NCBI RefSeq assembly: GCF_000765235.1
Contig: NZ_JPJG01000029.1
Location: 1 to 64,000 of the forward strand
Reading direction: 5' to 3'
DNA: 64,000 bases
From: Oscillibacter sp. ER4
GTDB lineage: Bacteria > Bacillota > Clostridia > Oscillospirales > Oscillospiraceae
Below are positions 39,242 to 47,436 of this stretch, piece by piece; the stretch's first letter is position 1, and each line of letters opens with the position of its first letter. The position numbers were made by a program, and so were the translations under genes. The notes under the pieces are model-generated. The model worked only from the letters and a program-made list of their open reading frames with translations. It made no database searches and was not told the origin of the DNA.

Positions 39242-40423
39242 CTATATCCCTCCCATGGTGAGGCCTGTTTGGTGTATGGCTTCAGCTTCCATTAGGTCTT
39301 GCAAAGGCGTTTCTCCGTGATAGGACACATAGCCATAATCGTTGAACCAACCGCCTTCCTCCCGAATACGTTGCTCCCCATAGCCTTTGTAGTCATAGAA
39401 CCCATCCAGGTTGTCATCATACTCGAAGCGGCCAAACTCTTGGATCATGTACTTCCCGTATTCCTCCGGGGTATGGACGCCTGGAATGAAGCTGAACAGA
39501 TCCAGGTTTTTGGCCAACTGACAGATCTGTGCGGCGTTCTTTGGATCTGCAAACACGATTACAGCCTCCAGCTTGTTCTGCCCTTTCTCATCCAGTTTCG
39601 CAATGGCGCTGCTCATGGCGTTGAGGGCGGTCAGGTTGTCTTGTTTCTCGTCCAGGAGTTCATCGACCTCCTTTTGCAGAAAAAACGCATCTATTGTATA
39701 TTGTGCTGTGCCTGCATCCCGCACACCTGCCCGCAGCAGGGTGCGCCGAATCTGCTGCTCCGACGCGGGGAGCCAAAGCAGTTCCGGTTTTTGGCCTTCT
39801 GCCGGCATGATCTTCAATCCAAGGTTGCTGTTATCATAGAGATATTCCGGAAACTGCCGTCCGTTGTAGAGCTGCTCCAGCCTCATGCCGTTATCATAGA
39901 CAACGCCATAGGGGGTGACGGTCCCGGCCCCGCGGTCAATGAGCAGGAGCGCCGTTTCAACCCCGTCCAGATTCTCCAGCTCCTCCATACTGGCACTGCC
40001 ACCATTCAGATTCATATAGTGTTCTTGCCCGATTTCCTTAAGGTCAGAAAAATCTGTGATGACCGTGGCCCGCTGGCAGCAAAAGGTCAGATTGATGAAA
40101 TCTTTTATTTGTGTGATTCCCAACTTGTGGGCCATCCCCTGGAACTGGGCGGCCTCACCGTCATCAAAACTGTCCAACCGCTTGGCCAAGTAGTCCAGCT
40201 CGTCCAAGGTAACGGATTTGCCGGTCAGCTCATTCAGGACAGTATAAAAACTGTCCAGCTCATCCACTTGGCAGTCCTGACGGAGCGTGTCGCCGATTCC
40301 CAATGGCTCCAGCAGTTCTATCGTGTGGTCGTATTCCTCCCTGGGAATGGGGAATGGAATCGTAATCTGCCCATATTCCGGGTGCTGGGCGCTGCTCAGC
40401 ACCGCTTGGATTACATAGCCCAT
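39242..40423 (-). CDS. ArdA-like antirestriction protein
   Basis: 393 residues, acidic (many Asp/Glu), as expected of a DNA mimic. N-terminal YGQITIPFPIPREEYDHTI, first module LDYLAKRLDSFDDGEAAQFQG with FINLTFCCQRATVITDFSDLKEIG, and a C-terminal module with AQICQLAKNLDLFSFIPGVHTPEEYGKYMIQEFG and WFNDYGYVSYHGE, the best ArdA match in the window. Likely blocks type I restriction enzymes when the element enters a new host. Ends HQTGLTMGGI. Starts with TAAGGAGG, 13-bp overlap with the gene upstream. Confidence 0.82.
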   Translation of the reverse strand: MGYVIQAVLSSAQHPEYGQITIPFPIPREEYDHTIELLEPLGIGDTLRQDCQVDELDSFYTVLNELTGKSVTLDELDYLAKRLDSFDDGEAAQFQGMAHKLGITQIKDFINLTFCCQRATVITDFSDLKEIGQEHYMNLNGGSASMEELENLDGVETALLLIDRGAGTVTPYGVVYDNGMRLEQLYNGRQFPEYLYDNSNLGLKIMPAEGQKPELLWLPASEQQIRRTLLRAGVRDAGTAQYTIDAFFLQKEVDELLDEKQDNLTALNAMSSAIAKLDEKGQNKLEAVIVFADPKNAAQICQLAKNLDLFSFIPGVHTPEEYGKYMIQEFGRFEYDDNLDGFYDYKGYGEQRIREEGGWFNDYGYVSYHGETPLQDLMEAEAIHQTGLTMGGI

Positions 40424-41115
40424 TCTGACGCCTCCTTACCCGCATCCATGACTGCCTTTCCGTGCCGGGCGATCAGGGTTGCGTAAATGATATTGAGAAA
40501 ATCCATGTCACTCACCAGGTTTCGGTGCGCCAGATCTTCCACCTCCATGGGCGGCTTCAGGTCGTACAGCCGTCTGGCGGAATAAAAGACGGGGTAATCT
40601 TGTGCCGTGAACCCGTGGAGCGCAATGCGGTTGAAATCAATAAAATCGTGTGAAAGAGCGGAGAGCGCCGGCTGCCAGAGCCGCTCCTTTGAGGCGAGGA
40701 GGTAGAGCGCCGCCAGATAGCCAGGAGGCGCGCCATCCCACGCCCTGTCCGCAAAGCGGCTTTTCAGCTGGACGAATACTGTGCGCAGGATTACCTGATC
40801 CGGCCCATCCCAATGCTCCACGGCCTGAATTCTCTTGCGCAGGCCGGCATGAGGGATGTGTCCGAAACATTCCAGGATCAAATCACGATACCCAATTGCG
40901 CCGGACTTCAACCGCTCCGCGATATAGGGGCAGATGGGGACCTGACAGGACCGGCGGCGGTAGTGCAGGCAGTACCGGCAAGCCACATCCACCGGCTTGT
41001 AGCGGAAGCGGCTGAGGATCATCGTCCCACCGCCGCGCCTCTGAAAGCCGGGGACGCTCATCATCATGCGCTCCAGTCCGGCCCGTGGGGTATCTTGGGC
41101 GAAATATTTTGTCAT
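40411..41115 (-). CDS. Cys-motif ICE accessory protein
   Basis: 234 residues from ATG 41115 (AAAAGGAG upstream). Residues ~45-75 carry C-x2-C-x7-C-x4-C (CRYCLHYRRRSCQVPICPYI), a probable zinc-binding site; the rest is helical with FGHIPHAGLRKRIQAVEHW and a C-terminal acidic helix. Proteins with this layout are frequent early genes of clostridial ICE accessory operons; function unknown. Ends SEWAM. Confidence 0.75.
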   Translation of the reverse strand: MTKYFAQDTPRAGLERMMMSVPGFQRRGGGTMILSRFRYKPVDVACRYCLHYRRRSCQVPICPYIAERLKSGAIGYRDLILECFGHIPHAGLRKRIQAVEHWDGPDQVILRTVFVQLKSRFADRAWDGAPPGYLAALYLLASKERLWQPALSALSHDFIDFNRIALHGFTAQDYPVFYSARRLYDLKPPMEVEDLAHRNLVSDMDFLNIIYATLIARHGKAVMDAGKEASEWAM

Positions 41116-41141
41116 GGTACACTCCTTTTTTGAGCACAAAA

Positions 41142-41188
41142 AAGCGGGGGCCGCTTATGCTGCACAATGTGCAGACGCGGCCCCCGCT
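41142..41188 (-). terminator. Double hairpin between the first two accessory genes
   Basis: GCGGGGGCCGC pairs with GCGGCCCCCGC, and inside it CTGCAC pairs with GTGCAG. On the minus strand it is followed by TTTTTTG. It lies between the gene ending at 41199 and that starting at 41115, so it probably terminates or attenuates. Confidence 0.65.
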
Positions 41189-41198
41189 CTCTTTGATG

Positions 41199-41861
41199 TC
41201 ACATATCCATTTGTGGTTCCTGCTCCTGTCCCTGTTCCAGTCGGTCCGTCAGGTCTGGGACGGTGTATTCGATCTTTGTCCTTGCGGTCTGAAGAGCTTT
41301 CAGCTGGACATCTTCTAACTCCGGACCTTCATCCAACAGATAGTCTGTGCCCCGATAGAGTTCGGTTAACTCCTCCGGTGAGAAGAGCTGGGCCTTGGAG
41401 ATCAGCCCGGAACGGACGGCGAAGTCCTGCTTTGCGCTTTGGAAATCTCCCATATAATTATGGCCATAGAGGAGGGCTGTCCTGTCGTAATTCCAGATCC
41501 ATGTGTTGAACTGATAGCCCCATTCCTTCGGCAGTTCTATGCCGGCCAGCACCGCTCCACCAAAATCCGCAAGCAGATGGAACTCATCTTTTAAGCTGCT
41601 GGCGCGAAGCAGGGGGGCGTTCTGAACTGCTTCTACATACTCATATACCTCATCCGCCATCTCTGCCACCCTGTGATACAATTCACTGGCCTTCTGGTTT
41701 TGACTCCCGGCCGGCAAAAGGAAGGCATCATGCCCTGGAGAAACAAAGAGGACAGGCCGGCCATGGAGAAAAACCTCCAGCCGCTTGTCCTCCACATTGG
41801 ATGATTCAATTCCGCCTTCTCTCAGGCGCCGGGACAGTTCTTCAAAAAACTTGTTTTCCAT
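41199..41861 (-). CDS. Hypothetical ICE protein at the element edge
   Basis: 220 residues, ATG at 41861 with AAAAGGAGA upstream. Soluble alpha/beta protein; the region FEELSRRLREGG followed by VFLHGRPVLFVSPGHDAFLL and a helical centre resembles other cargo proteins but no named family. The tail is Glu/Gln-rich and ends EPQMDM. It is the rightmost protein gene of the element, 237 bp from the tRNA-Pro 3' end. Confidence 0.75.
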   Translation of the reverse strand: MENKFFEELSRRLREGGIESSNVEDKRLEVFLHGRPVLFVSPGHDAFLLPAGSQNQKASELYHRVAEMADEVYEYVEAVQNAPLLRASSLKDEFHLLADFGGAVLAGIELPKEWGYQFNTWIWNYDRTALLYGHNYMGDFQSAKQDFAVRSGLISKAQLFSPEELTELYRGTDYLLDEGPELEDVQLKALQTARTKIEYTVPDLTDRLEQGQEQEPQMDM

Positions 41862-41902
41862 AGAATCTCCTTTTCCACATTTTATTGCCATCGTGTAAAA
41901 GA

Positions 41903-41932
41903 AAAACCAAGACCCTGTGATCAGGATCTTGG
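41903..41932 (-). terminator. Terminator upstream of the first element gene
   Basis: CCAAGATCCTG and CAGGGTCTTGG (minus strand) pair with one mismatch around a 4-base loop and are followed by TTTTTCTTTT. It would stop transcripts arriving from the sel/tRNA operon and insulate the element. Confidence 0.75.
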
Positions 41933-42010
41933 CTGAGGAAATGTGGCGTTTGATATGTGGGTTCGACTCTCCGCTGAATGGAGGGCCGCCGGTCAAATAT
42001 CGGAAAAATT

Positions 42011-42040
42011 GGGCCCGTAGATTTACGAATCTACGGGCCC
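42011..42040. repeat. Perfect 13-bp hairpin near the element edge
   Basis: GGGCCCGTAGATT-TACG-AATCTACGGGCCC. The arms are perfect and there is no long T-run on either side. It lies between the element's first gene and tRNA-Pro. It may end the tRNA transcript or mark the element end; which is not clear. Confidence 0.6.
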
Positions 42041-42097
42041 TGGAAGCCTTGAAAACACTGAGGTTGTTCCCTCAATATCTTTTTTAGCCTCCTCTTT

Positions 42098-42173
42098 TGG
42101 TCCGAGTGGCGAGATTCGAACTCACGGCCTCATGGTCCCGAACCATGCGCGCTACCAACTGCGCTACACCCGG
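42098..42173 (-). tRNA. tRNA-Pro (CGG)
   Basis: 76 nt including encoded CCA. Acceptor CCGGGTG pairs with CACTCGG (one G-T), the anticodon stem CATGG/CCATG encloses TTCGGGA with anticodon CGG, and the T-arm holds GTTCGAATC. Its 3' end faces the conjugative element, a classic site for tyrosine-recombinase integration. It follows tRNA-Sec by about 117 bp on the same strand. Confidence 0.97.
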
Positions 42174-42290
42174 ATATGAAATTGTGCGGCTCACGCCGCG
42201 AACAGTAGTATTATATGAGCTTCCCTCCGTTCTGTCAAGAGGGAAATCCACATTTTTCAAAAAGCCCCGCGGCACACGGCCGCGAGGCTC

Positions 42291-42387
42291 TGGCGGGAGC
42301 ATGTGAGGATCGAACTCACCCGAGAGGCTCTTCACCCCTCTCACCGGTTTTGAAGACCGGGGGGCACACCAGCACCCATCTACTCCC
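42291..42387 (-). tRNA. selC: tRNA-Sec (UCA), selenocysteine tRNA
   Basis: 97 nt with CCA. Anticodon stem CCGGT/ACCGG encloses CTTCAAA with anticodon TCA; the long variable arm (GAGAGG...CCTCTC), extended acceptor/T-stem and G discriminator are the marks of bacterial tRNA-Sec. It lies 24 bp after selB, so selA, selB and selC form one unit. Reads UGA as selenocysteine when SelB and a SECIS element are present. Confidence 0.97.
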
Positions 42388-42411
42388 ATGTGAGAGGCGA
42401 CAAAAGCCGCC

Positions 42412-44337
42412 TCATTTTTCTATCTCGCCAAACTGCGCGCCCGGTCTGCGGACATCGCCCTCGCGGCGAAGAATCCCTCGCCGGTCGTAATACTCCAGCA
42501 CCAGCAGCGCGTGGTCGCGCGAGGTGCCGAGCGCGTCGCGGAATTCTCCAAGCGCGAGCGCGTCGTGCGTTGCAAACCATGCCTTCACCCGCGTGCCGAC
42601 CGCATCCAGAACGTTTTTTTCGACGCAGAGCTCCGGCGCAAGCAGCACGAGCTCGCCGGTAGATAAAAGACTCTCAAGCACGCGCGCGCACTCCATGCGG
42701 TCTTTTTTGTCGAACAGCGCACAAAGCGCGTCCTGCTTTTTGCCAAGAATTCCCGCCGCGCGGCAGGTGCGCAGCAGCTCTTCCCGGATGGCGCTCTGCC
42801 GCTTGGTCAGATGCACGGAAAAGTCCGCAAGCGCGCAGTGCTCCGCCGTCAGCGTGAGTTTTCCCTCGCGCGCAAAGCAGGCGAGGATCGCGTCCGCATT
42901 TTCCCGTGCTTTGCCGCGCAGAAGCCGCTGCCGCGCCTCGGCGAGGCGCATGCCCGCGTGCAGCGGATGCTCGCGATGATACTTTGCCAGCATCGTCTCG
43001 CAGTCTGTCCACAGCCTGTCCAGCGTCGACGATGTAAGATAGCGCGACGGCGCGATCTCGACGAGCTTTCCCCGCGCACAGAGTACGGCGAGCATTTCCA
43101 CCAGTTTTTCTTCCGGTTCATCGAAGCACGCGACAAGGTCCGCAAGCGTCATGCCATCCGCGCCGTGCTCGCCGACGGCCTGCACGAGCTTTGCCTCGTC
43201 CGATCCGCTCTCGCGCACGGCGAGCGAGGCGATCACGCGCGCGTCGTATCGCTTGTGCCGGTACGGATGCTCGTCCAGGATCATCCCGCCGCCGACAGTC
43301 TCGAGCGGCGAATAAAAGCGCGCCACAAAGCGGTCGCCCTGCCGCGCGGCGAGCGCTTCGCTCAGCCGCAGCTGGGCATAGCAGCTCTCGCCCGGACGCA
43401 GCGCATCGCGGTCCAGCAGCACCGCCTTTGCAAGGCGCACCGCCGCGCCGTGGTAGATGTGCAGGCGCGAGCCGCTCTCGATGATCCGCTTAGAATCCGG
43501 CAGATTTTGCAGTTTCACGTCCAGCATCAGCGACGGCTCCATCGAATCCGTCCTGCACAGCACATCGCCGCGGCTGATGCTCTCTTTTTTGATGCCCGCT
43601 AAGTTGACCGCCGCGCGCTGTCCGGCGTACACCGCCGACACGTTGCGCCCGTGCACCTGCAAATTGCGCACGCGGCACTTATTCCCGAGCGGCATGAGCT
43701 GCGCCTCGTCGCCGACGGCGATGTGCCCGTCGATGAGCGTGCCGGTGGCGATCGTGCCGAAGCCGTCGACGGAAAACACGCGGTCGATGGGCAGGCGGAA
43801 CGGCGTGCGCGTGCTCTTTTCCTCCGCGTGCAGCGTCAGAACGTGGAGCGCTTCGCGCAGGGCCTCAATGCCTTCGCCCGTGCGGACGGACGTGCGCAGG
43901 ATCGGCTTATCCTCTAAAAACGTGCCCTTGACGCGGCTTTTGACGTCCTCTTCGAGCATGTTCAGCCAGTCCTCGTCGACTAAGTCGGTCTTTGTCAGCA
44001 CGATGAGTCCGTCCTTCACACCGAGCAGCTGCAGGATGTCCAGATGCTCGACTGTCTGCGGCATGAAGCCTTCGTCCGCCGCCACGACAAGCATCGCAAG
44101 GTCGACACCGCCCGCGCCGGCGAGCATGTTCTTGATGAACCTCTCGTGCCCCGGCACATCGACGATGCTCGCACAGCTCCCGTCCGGAAAGTCGAGTCGC
44201 GCAAAGCCGAGGTCGATCGTGATGCCGCGCTTTTTCTCCTCGGCCAGCCGGTCGGTGTCCACGCCCGTGAGCGCCTTGACAAGCTCGGTCTTGCCGTGGT
44301 CGACATGACCCGCCATGCCGATGATAACATGCTTCAT
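42412..44337 (-). CDS. selB: Selenocysteine-specific elongation factor SelB
   Basis: 641 residues. EF-Tu-like GTPase motifs: [16 protein letters not shown] (G1), [11 protein letters not shown] (G3), LTKTDLVD (G4). Domains II and III follow, then about 300 residues of winged-helix repeats that bind the SECIS hairpin. It brings Sec-tRNA to the ribosome. The start is ATG 44337, overlapping the selA stop (ATGA); an in-frame upstream extension lies within selA and is rejected. Confidence 0.97.
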   Translation of the reverse strand: MKHVIIGMAGHVDHGKTELVKALTGVDTDRLAEEKKRGITIDLGFARLDFPDGSCASIVDVPGHERFIKNMLAGAGGVDLAMLVVAADEGFMPQTVEHLDILQLLGVKDGLIVLTKTDLVDEDWLNMLEEDVKSRVKGTFLEDKPILRTSVRTGEGIEALREALHVLTLHAEEKSTRTPFRLPIDRVFSVDGFGTIATGTLIDGHIAVGDEAQLMPLGNKCRVRNLQVHGRNVSAVYAGQRAAVNLAGIKKESISRGDVLCRTDSMEPSLMLDVKLQNLPDSKRIIESGSRLHIYHGAAVRLAKAVLLDRDALRPGESCYAQLRLSEALAARQGDRFVARFYSPLETVGGGMILDEHPYRHKRYDARVIASLAVRESGSDEAKLVQAVGEHGADGMTLADLVACFDEPEEKLVEMLAVLCARGKLVEIAPSRYLTSSTLDRLWTDCETMLAKYHREHPLHAGMRLAEARQRLLRGKARENADAILACFAREGKLTLTAEHCALADFSVHLTKRQSAIREELLRTCRAAGILGKKQDALCALFDKKDRMECARVLESLLSTGELVLLAPELCVEKNVLDAVGTRVKAWFATHDALALGEFRDALGTSRDHALLVLEYYDRRGILRREGDVRRPGAQFGEIEK

Positions 44338-45707
44338 CGGATGGCCTCCGCAGCCGCCGCGGCGATCTCGGCAAAGTCTTCCTCTCGAATCGTGCGCACG
44401 CACAGCAAATATTGCCTGCGGTGGATACGCGCGACGATGGGCTTGGCGCGAAGGCGCAGCTTCTCTTCCAGTTCATCCACGCTGAGCCTCCCCGGCTCGA
44501 TCGCGACGGCCCAGCCGTTGAGCTCCTGCGCCGGAGCGCTGCCGCCGCCGACAGCGTCGCCCGTCCACACGAGCTGCGAGGAAACGCCCGTGTCCGCGAT
44601 CGCCTTTTGCAGCCGCAGCGCCTTGGCGTGCAGCTCATCCTCGCTCGCCGACAGCATCGCGAGCGTCGGGATCTCGCGCGCGGCGGTCTCCGAATCCAGA
44701 TAGACGCTCAGCGTCGCGTGCAGCGCGGCGAGCGTCATCTTGTCGAGGCGCAGCGCCCGCGCAAGCGGGTGCTTTTTGATCCGTTCGATGTACTCCCTTT
44801 TGCCGACGATCAGCCCCGCCTGCGGCCCGCCGAGCAGCTTGTCGCCCGAAAACGACGCAACGTCCACACCAGCGTGCAGACTTCTCTGCACCGTCGGCTC
44901 GCCGCGGATGCCAAACGGTTCGAGGTCGACGATCGCCCCGCTGCCGAGGTCTTCAATGAGCGGCAGGCCGTGCCCATGCGCGATCTCCGCCAGCTCCTCC
45001 CGCGGTACGGATTCGGTAAAGCCCACGATGCGGTAGTTGCTCGTATGCACCTTCAAAAGCGCTCTCGTCTGCTCGCCGATGGCGGCTTCATAGTCGCGCC
45101 GGTGCGTCTTGTTCGTCGCGCCGACCTCGCACAGCGTGCAGCCGCACTGCGTCACGATCTCCGGAATGCGGAACGAGCCGCCGATCTCGACGAGCTCGCC
45201 GCGCGAGGCGATGACCTCTCCCCCGCCCGCAAGCGCGGACAGGATGAGCAGCACCGCCGCGGCGTTGTTGTTCACGGCCATCGCCGCCTCCGCGCCCGTC
45301 AGGCGGCACAAAAGCGCCTCCACGTGCTGATAGCGCGAGCCGCGGCAGCCGTTTTCCACATCGTATTCAAGCGTCGAATAATCTCTCGCCGCCTCTGCCG
45401 CGGCGTTCGCCGCGCGCTCGCTCAGGCAGGCGCGGCCAAGGTTCGTGTGCAGCGTCACGCCGGTCGCGTTGATGACCGAGCGCAGCGTCGGCAGCTGCTT
45501 TTCCTCTGCACGTGCCAGAATGCGCGCGCAGAGTATGCCTGTCTCCGGCAGCGCGGAAAGGCCGCCGCGCACTTCGTCTCGCAGCGCGTCCAGCTCCTCG
45601 CGCACGCTCTCGCGCAGCAGCACCGGCGGCAGCGCCGACACCTTGAGCTCGTCCCGACCGAGCAGCTCGTCCACCCGCGGGATGGAACGAAACAGATTTT
45701 CTTCCAC
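44334..45707 (-). CDS. selA: L-seryl-tRNA(Sec) selenium transferase SelA
   Basis: 457 residues. The pyridoxal-phosphate Lys is in SFSGDKLLGGPQAG near residue 280; LHTNLGRACLSE and NNNAAAVLLILSAL are typical SelA segments. It converts seryl-tRNA(Sec) to selenocysteyl-tRNA using selenophosphate. Start is GTG at 45707 with GGGAGG seven bases upstream; a longer frame begins further upstream but has no ribosome site. selD is not in the window. Confidence 0.96.
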   Translation of the reverse strand: MEENLFRSIPRVDELLGRDELKVSALPPVLLRESVREELDALRDEVRGGLSALPETGILCARILARAEEKQLPTLRSVINATGVTLHTNLGRACLSERAANAAAEAARDYSTLEYDVENGCRGSRYQHVEALLCRLTGAEAAMAVNNNAAAVLLILSALAGGGEVIASRGELVEIGGSFRIPEIVTQCGCTLCEVGATNKTHRRDYEAAIGEQTRALLKVHTSNYRIVGFTESVPREELAEIAHGHGLPLIEDLGSGAIVDLEPFGIRGEPTVQRSLHAGVDVASFSGDKLLGGPQAGLIVGKREYIERIKKHPLARALRLDKMTLAALHATLSVYLDSETAAREIPTLAMLSASEDELHAKALRLQKAIADTGVSSQLVWTGDAVGGGSAPAQELNGWAVAIEPGRLSVDELEEKLRLRAKPIVARIHRRQYLLCVRTIREEDFAEIAAAAAEAIR

Positions 45708-45798
45708 GCTTTTCCCTCCCCGCGCCCGACACACAGTGCGTCGGGCACCAGTTCTCCAGTTTGCCTTTACCCTATCAGAAAGGCCTTCGCCCGTCAAG

Positions 45799-45844
45799 AA
45801 AAACCAGAACCGTTCGCTGAATCAGCCATGCAGTTCTGGTTTTT
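45799..45844 (-). terminator. Terminator after the GNAT gene
   Basis: AAAAACCAGAAC and GTTCTGGTTTTT form a 12-bp stem with a T-run on both strands and a 22-base loop. On the minus strand it follows the GNAT gene (ends 45982) and precedes selA. The rest of 45708-45981 shows only a GCCCGAC/GTCGGGC repeat and no gene. Confidence 0.7.
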
Positions 45845-45981
45845 CTATTGTTCACAAGAGCGCGGATCGTCCCGTGGCCGCAAATTTTCAATTCTTGAAA
45901 ATTTCTGTCTCTTTGGGACAGCTTCCTGTCGGGGCGTGCCCGCCTCAAGCCCTGTTGGGATCAAGTACGGCAAACTGGAAT

Positions 45982-46422
45982 TTATGTCAATGCGAACTCA
46001 ATCTCATCAAGTTTATTTGTTATTGCGTTCTTTCTCCCTGTCTCCTTAAAACCTATTCGACGATAGAGTCTCTCAGCATTTATATTATTCTCAAGAATCC
46101 ACAGCGTAGGGGTATCCGTACATTGGCCTACTGCGTATAGTAACAATTTCGTTCCATGACCCATGTTTTGCATATCTGGAAGAATATAAAGATCCTCTAT
46201 TAAACCCTTTGTTACAGAAACAACCCCTATTGGTTTTTCTTCTACAAGCATATAGAGCTTTGTTCCGTTGTTCATCTTGTTTCTCAAATACTCCCGTTGC
46301 CGATCTGGCGTATGTGTTTCTATGAAATCAGGAGCACAAAATGCACGATGCGATTCCTTCCAGGATATTGAATGGATGGTTGCGGCTTGAAGAAGATTTG
46401 TTTCATCTACAGGTACTATCAT
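45982..46422 (-). CDS. GNAT-family N-acetyltransferase
   Basis: 146 residues from ATG 46422 (GGAGG five bases upstream; an in-frame GTG lies four codons earlier). The acetyl-CoA motif is LIEDLYILPDMQNMGHGTKLLLYA (with Q/M-x-x-G-x-G-T), and the C-terminal LENNINAERLYRRIGFKETGRK is the standard GNAT end. Substrate unknown. Its base composition is more AT-rich than its neighbours, suggesting recent acquisition. Confidence 0.9.
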   Translation of the reverse strand: MIVPVDETNLLQAATIHSISWKESHRAFCAPDFIETHTPDRQREYLRNKMNNGTKLYMLVEEKPIGVVSVTKGLIEDLYILPDMQNMGHGTKLLLYAVGQCTDTPTLWILENNINAERLYRRIGFKETGRKNAITNKLDEIEFALT

Positions 46423-46534
46423 CCTTACCTCCACAAATTCCGATTTGTTGAGCCGAGTATACCATATTTCTCAACGAAAGAACATTTTTATATACGAGAA
46501 CCTAACCGTTTTACTGCGTACAGAACCCCGATCT

Positions 46535-46581
46535 GCAAAAAGCCCCATGCGCGACACCTTGACGGCGCGAACATGGGGCTT
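46535..46581 (-). terminator. Terminator after the YwaF-like gene
   Basis: AGCCCCATG and CATGGGGCT pair around a 22-base spacer (itself with GCGCGAC/GGCGCG complementarity); on the minus strand TTTTTGC follows. It lies 27 bp after the stop at 46608. Confidence 0.7.
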
Positions 46582-46607
46582 GATATTTCCTTGACCTATC
46601 CGCTTTT

Positions 46608-47354
46608 TTATTTTACCGCGCTGAGCAATTTATCCTCTTTCCGCTTTTTGAGCATGATTGGCACGTCCATCAGCGCGAACACCGCCACGAGCAGCACGGG
46701 AAAGCCGATCCAGTGGTAGCCGACATGGTCGCGGAACCACGCGAGCGGATTGCCGTCCGGCGCGTACATCAGAAACATGAAATTCGTATCGAGCAGCAGG
46801 TTGACGCAATAAATCGGCACCGCCATCGCCAGCAGCAGCAAGAAGCACTTGCCCATGTACCTGACGCTCGGTCGGATATCACCGCCCGAAAACAGCATGA
46901 TTGGATAGGCCGCAAGCAGAATGTGCACGCTCGTCGAATGCCAGAACATGAAGTTCGCCGCCGGAAGCGACGTCCACGTCGGGAACAGCAGTGCCGCCGT
47001 CGCCGCGGGGATACAGATAAAATAGAGAAAATTGTCGAGCAGCCTGCTCGGCTTCCATGCGTGCAGCGCGATAAGGAAAATGTTGATCGAGCACAGGTGC
47101 AGCGGCAGATAGTCCCAGTTGAAATTCCCGCCGATCTGCAAACCGATCTGTTTGAACGCCTCGTCCGCGAGCAGGAGAACGGCAAAGAGCCCCCGCAGCT
47201 GCGCCCGCTTCTTCCCGTCCGCTTCCTTATAGAGCTTGCAGCTCAGCGCGGCAAAGCCGATATACAGCGCAAGCGTCACTAAGTGCCGCGCGCCGAAGAG
47301 CGAAAAGCCAAAACCCTCGCCGATCGTATCCACCGTATCCCAAAAGTGCTCCAC
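46608..47354 (-). CDS. YwaF/TMEM164-like integral membrane protein
   Basis: 248 residues, about seven membrane helices. LPLHLCSINIFL, with a conserved His and Ser, followed by the WHSTSVHILLAAYPIML helix and PDGNPLAWFRDHVGYHW matches the YwaF (TIGR02206) family. The family is related to TMEM164, an acyltransferase, but bacterial members are uncharacterised. GTG at 47354 has GGAGG nine bases upstream and is preferred to the longer ATG frame. Confidence 0.85.
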   Translation of the reverse strand: MEHFWDTVDTIGEGFGFSLFGARHLVTLALYIGFAALSCKLYKEADGKKRAQLRGLFAVLLLADEAFKQIGLQIGGNFNWDYLPLHLCSINIFLIALHAWKPSRLLDNFLYFICIPAATAALLFPTWTSLPAANFMFWHSTSVHILLAAYPIMLFSGGDIRPSVRYMGKCFLLLLAMAVPIYCVNLLLDTNFMFLMYAPDGNPLAWFRDHVGYHWIGFPVLLVAVFALMDVPIMLKKRKEDKLLSAVK

Positions 47355-47436
47355 TTGATCCAGCCTCCGCAAATTTGTTGTCCATGCCAGCATATCATAC
47401 GGCGGCGAAAATACACCTGAAAATTTCTTTAAGATT

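Noticed and set aside
41958-41974. tRNA T-arm-like GTGGGTTCGACTCTCC as a second att site
   Set aside because: It resembles the tRNA-Pro T-arm but lies in the opposite orientation and has no matching stem or acceptor end; a border repeat should be direct.
1-42000. Integrase, relaxase and coupling protein
   Set aside because: Looked for and not found in any frame; they are probably to the left of the window.
44412-46049. 545-codon open frame on the plus strand over selA
   Set aside because: Shadow of selA; Arg/Ala/His-rich translation with no family character.
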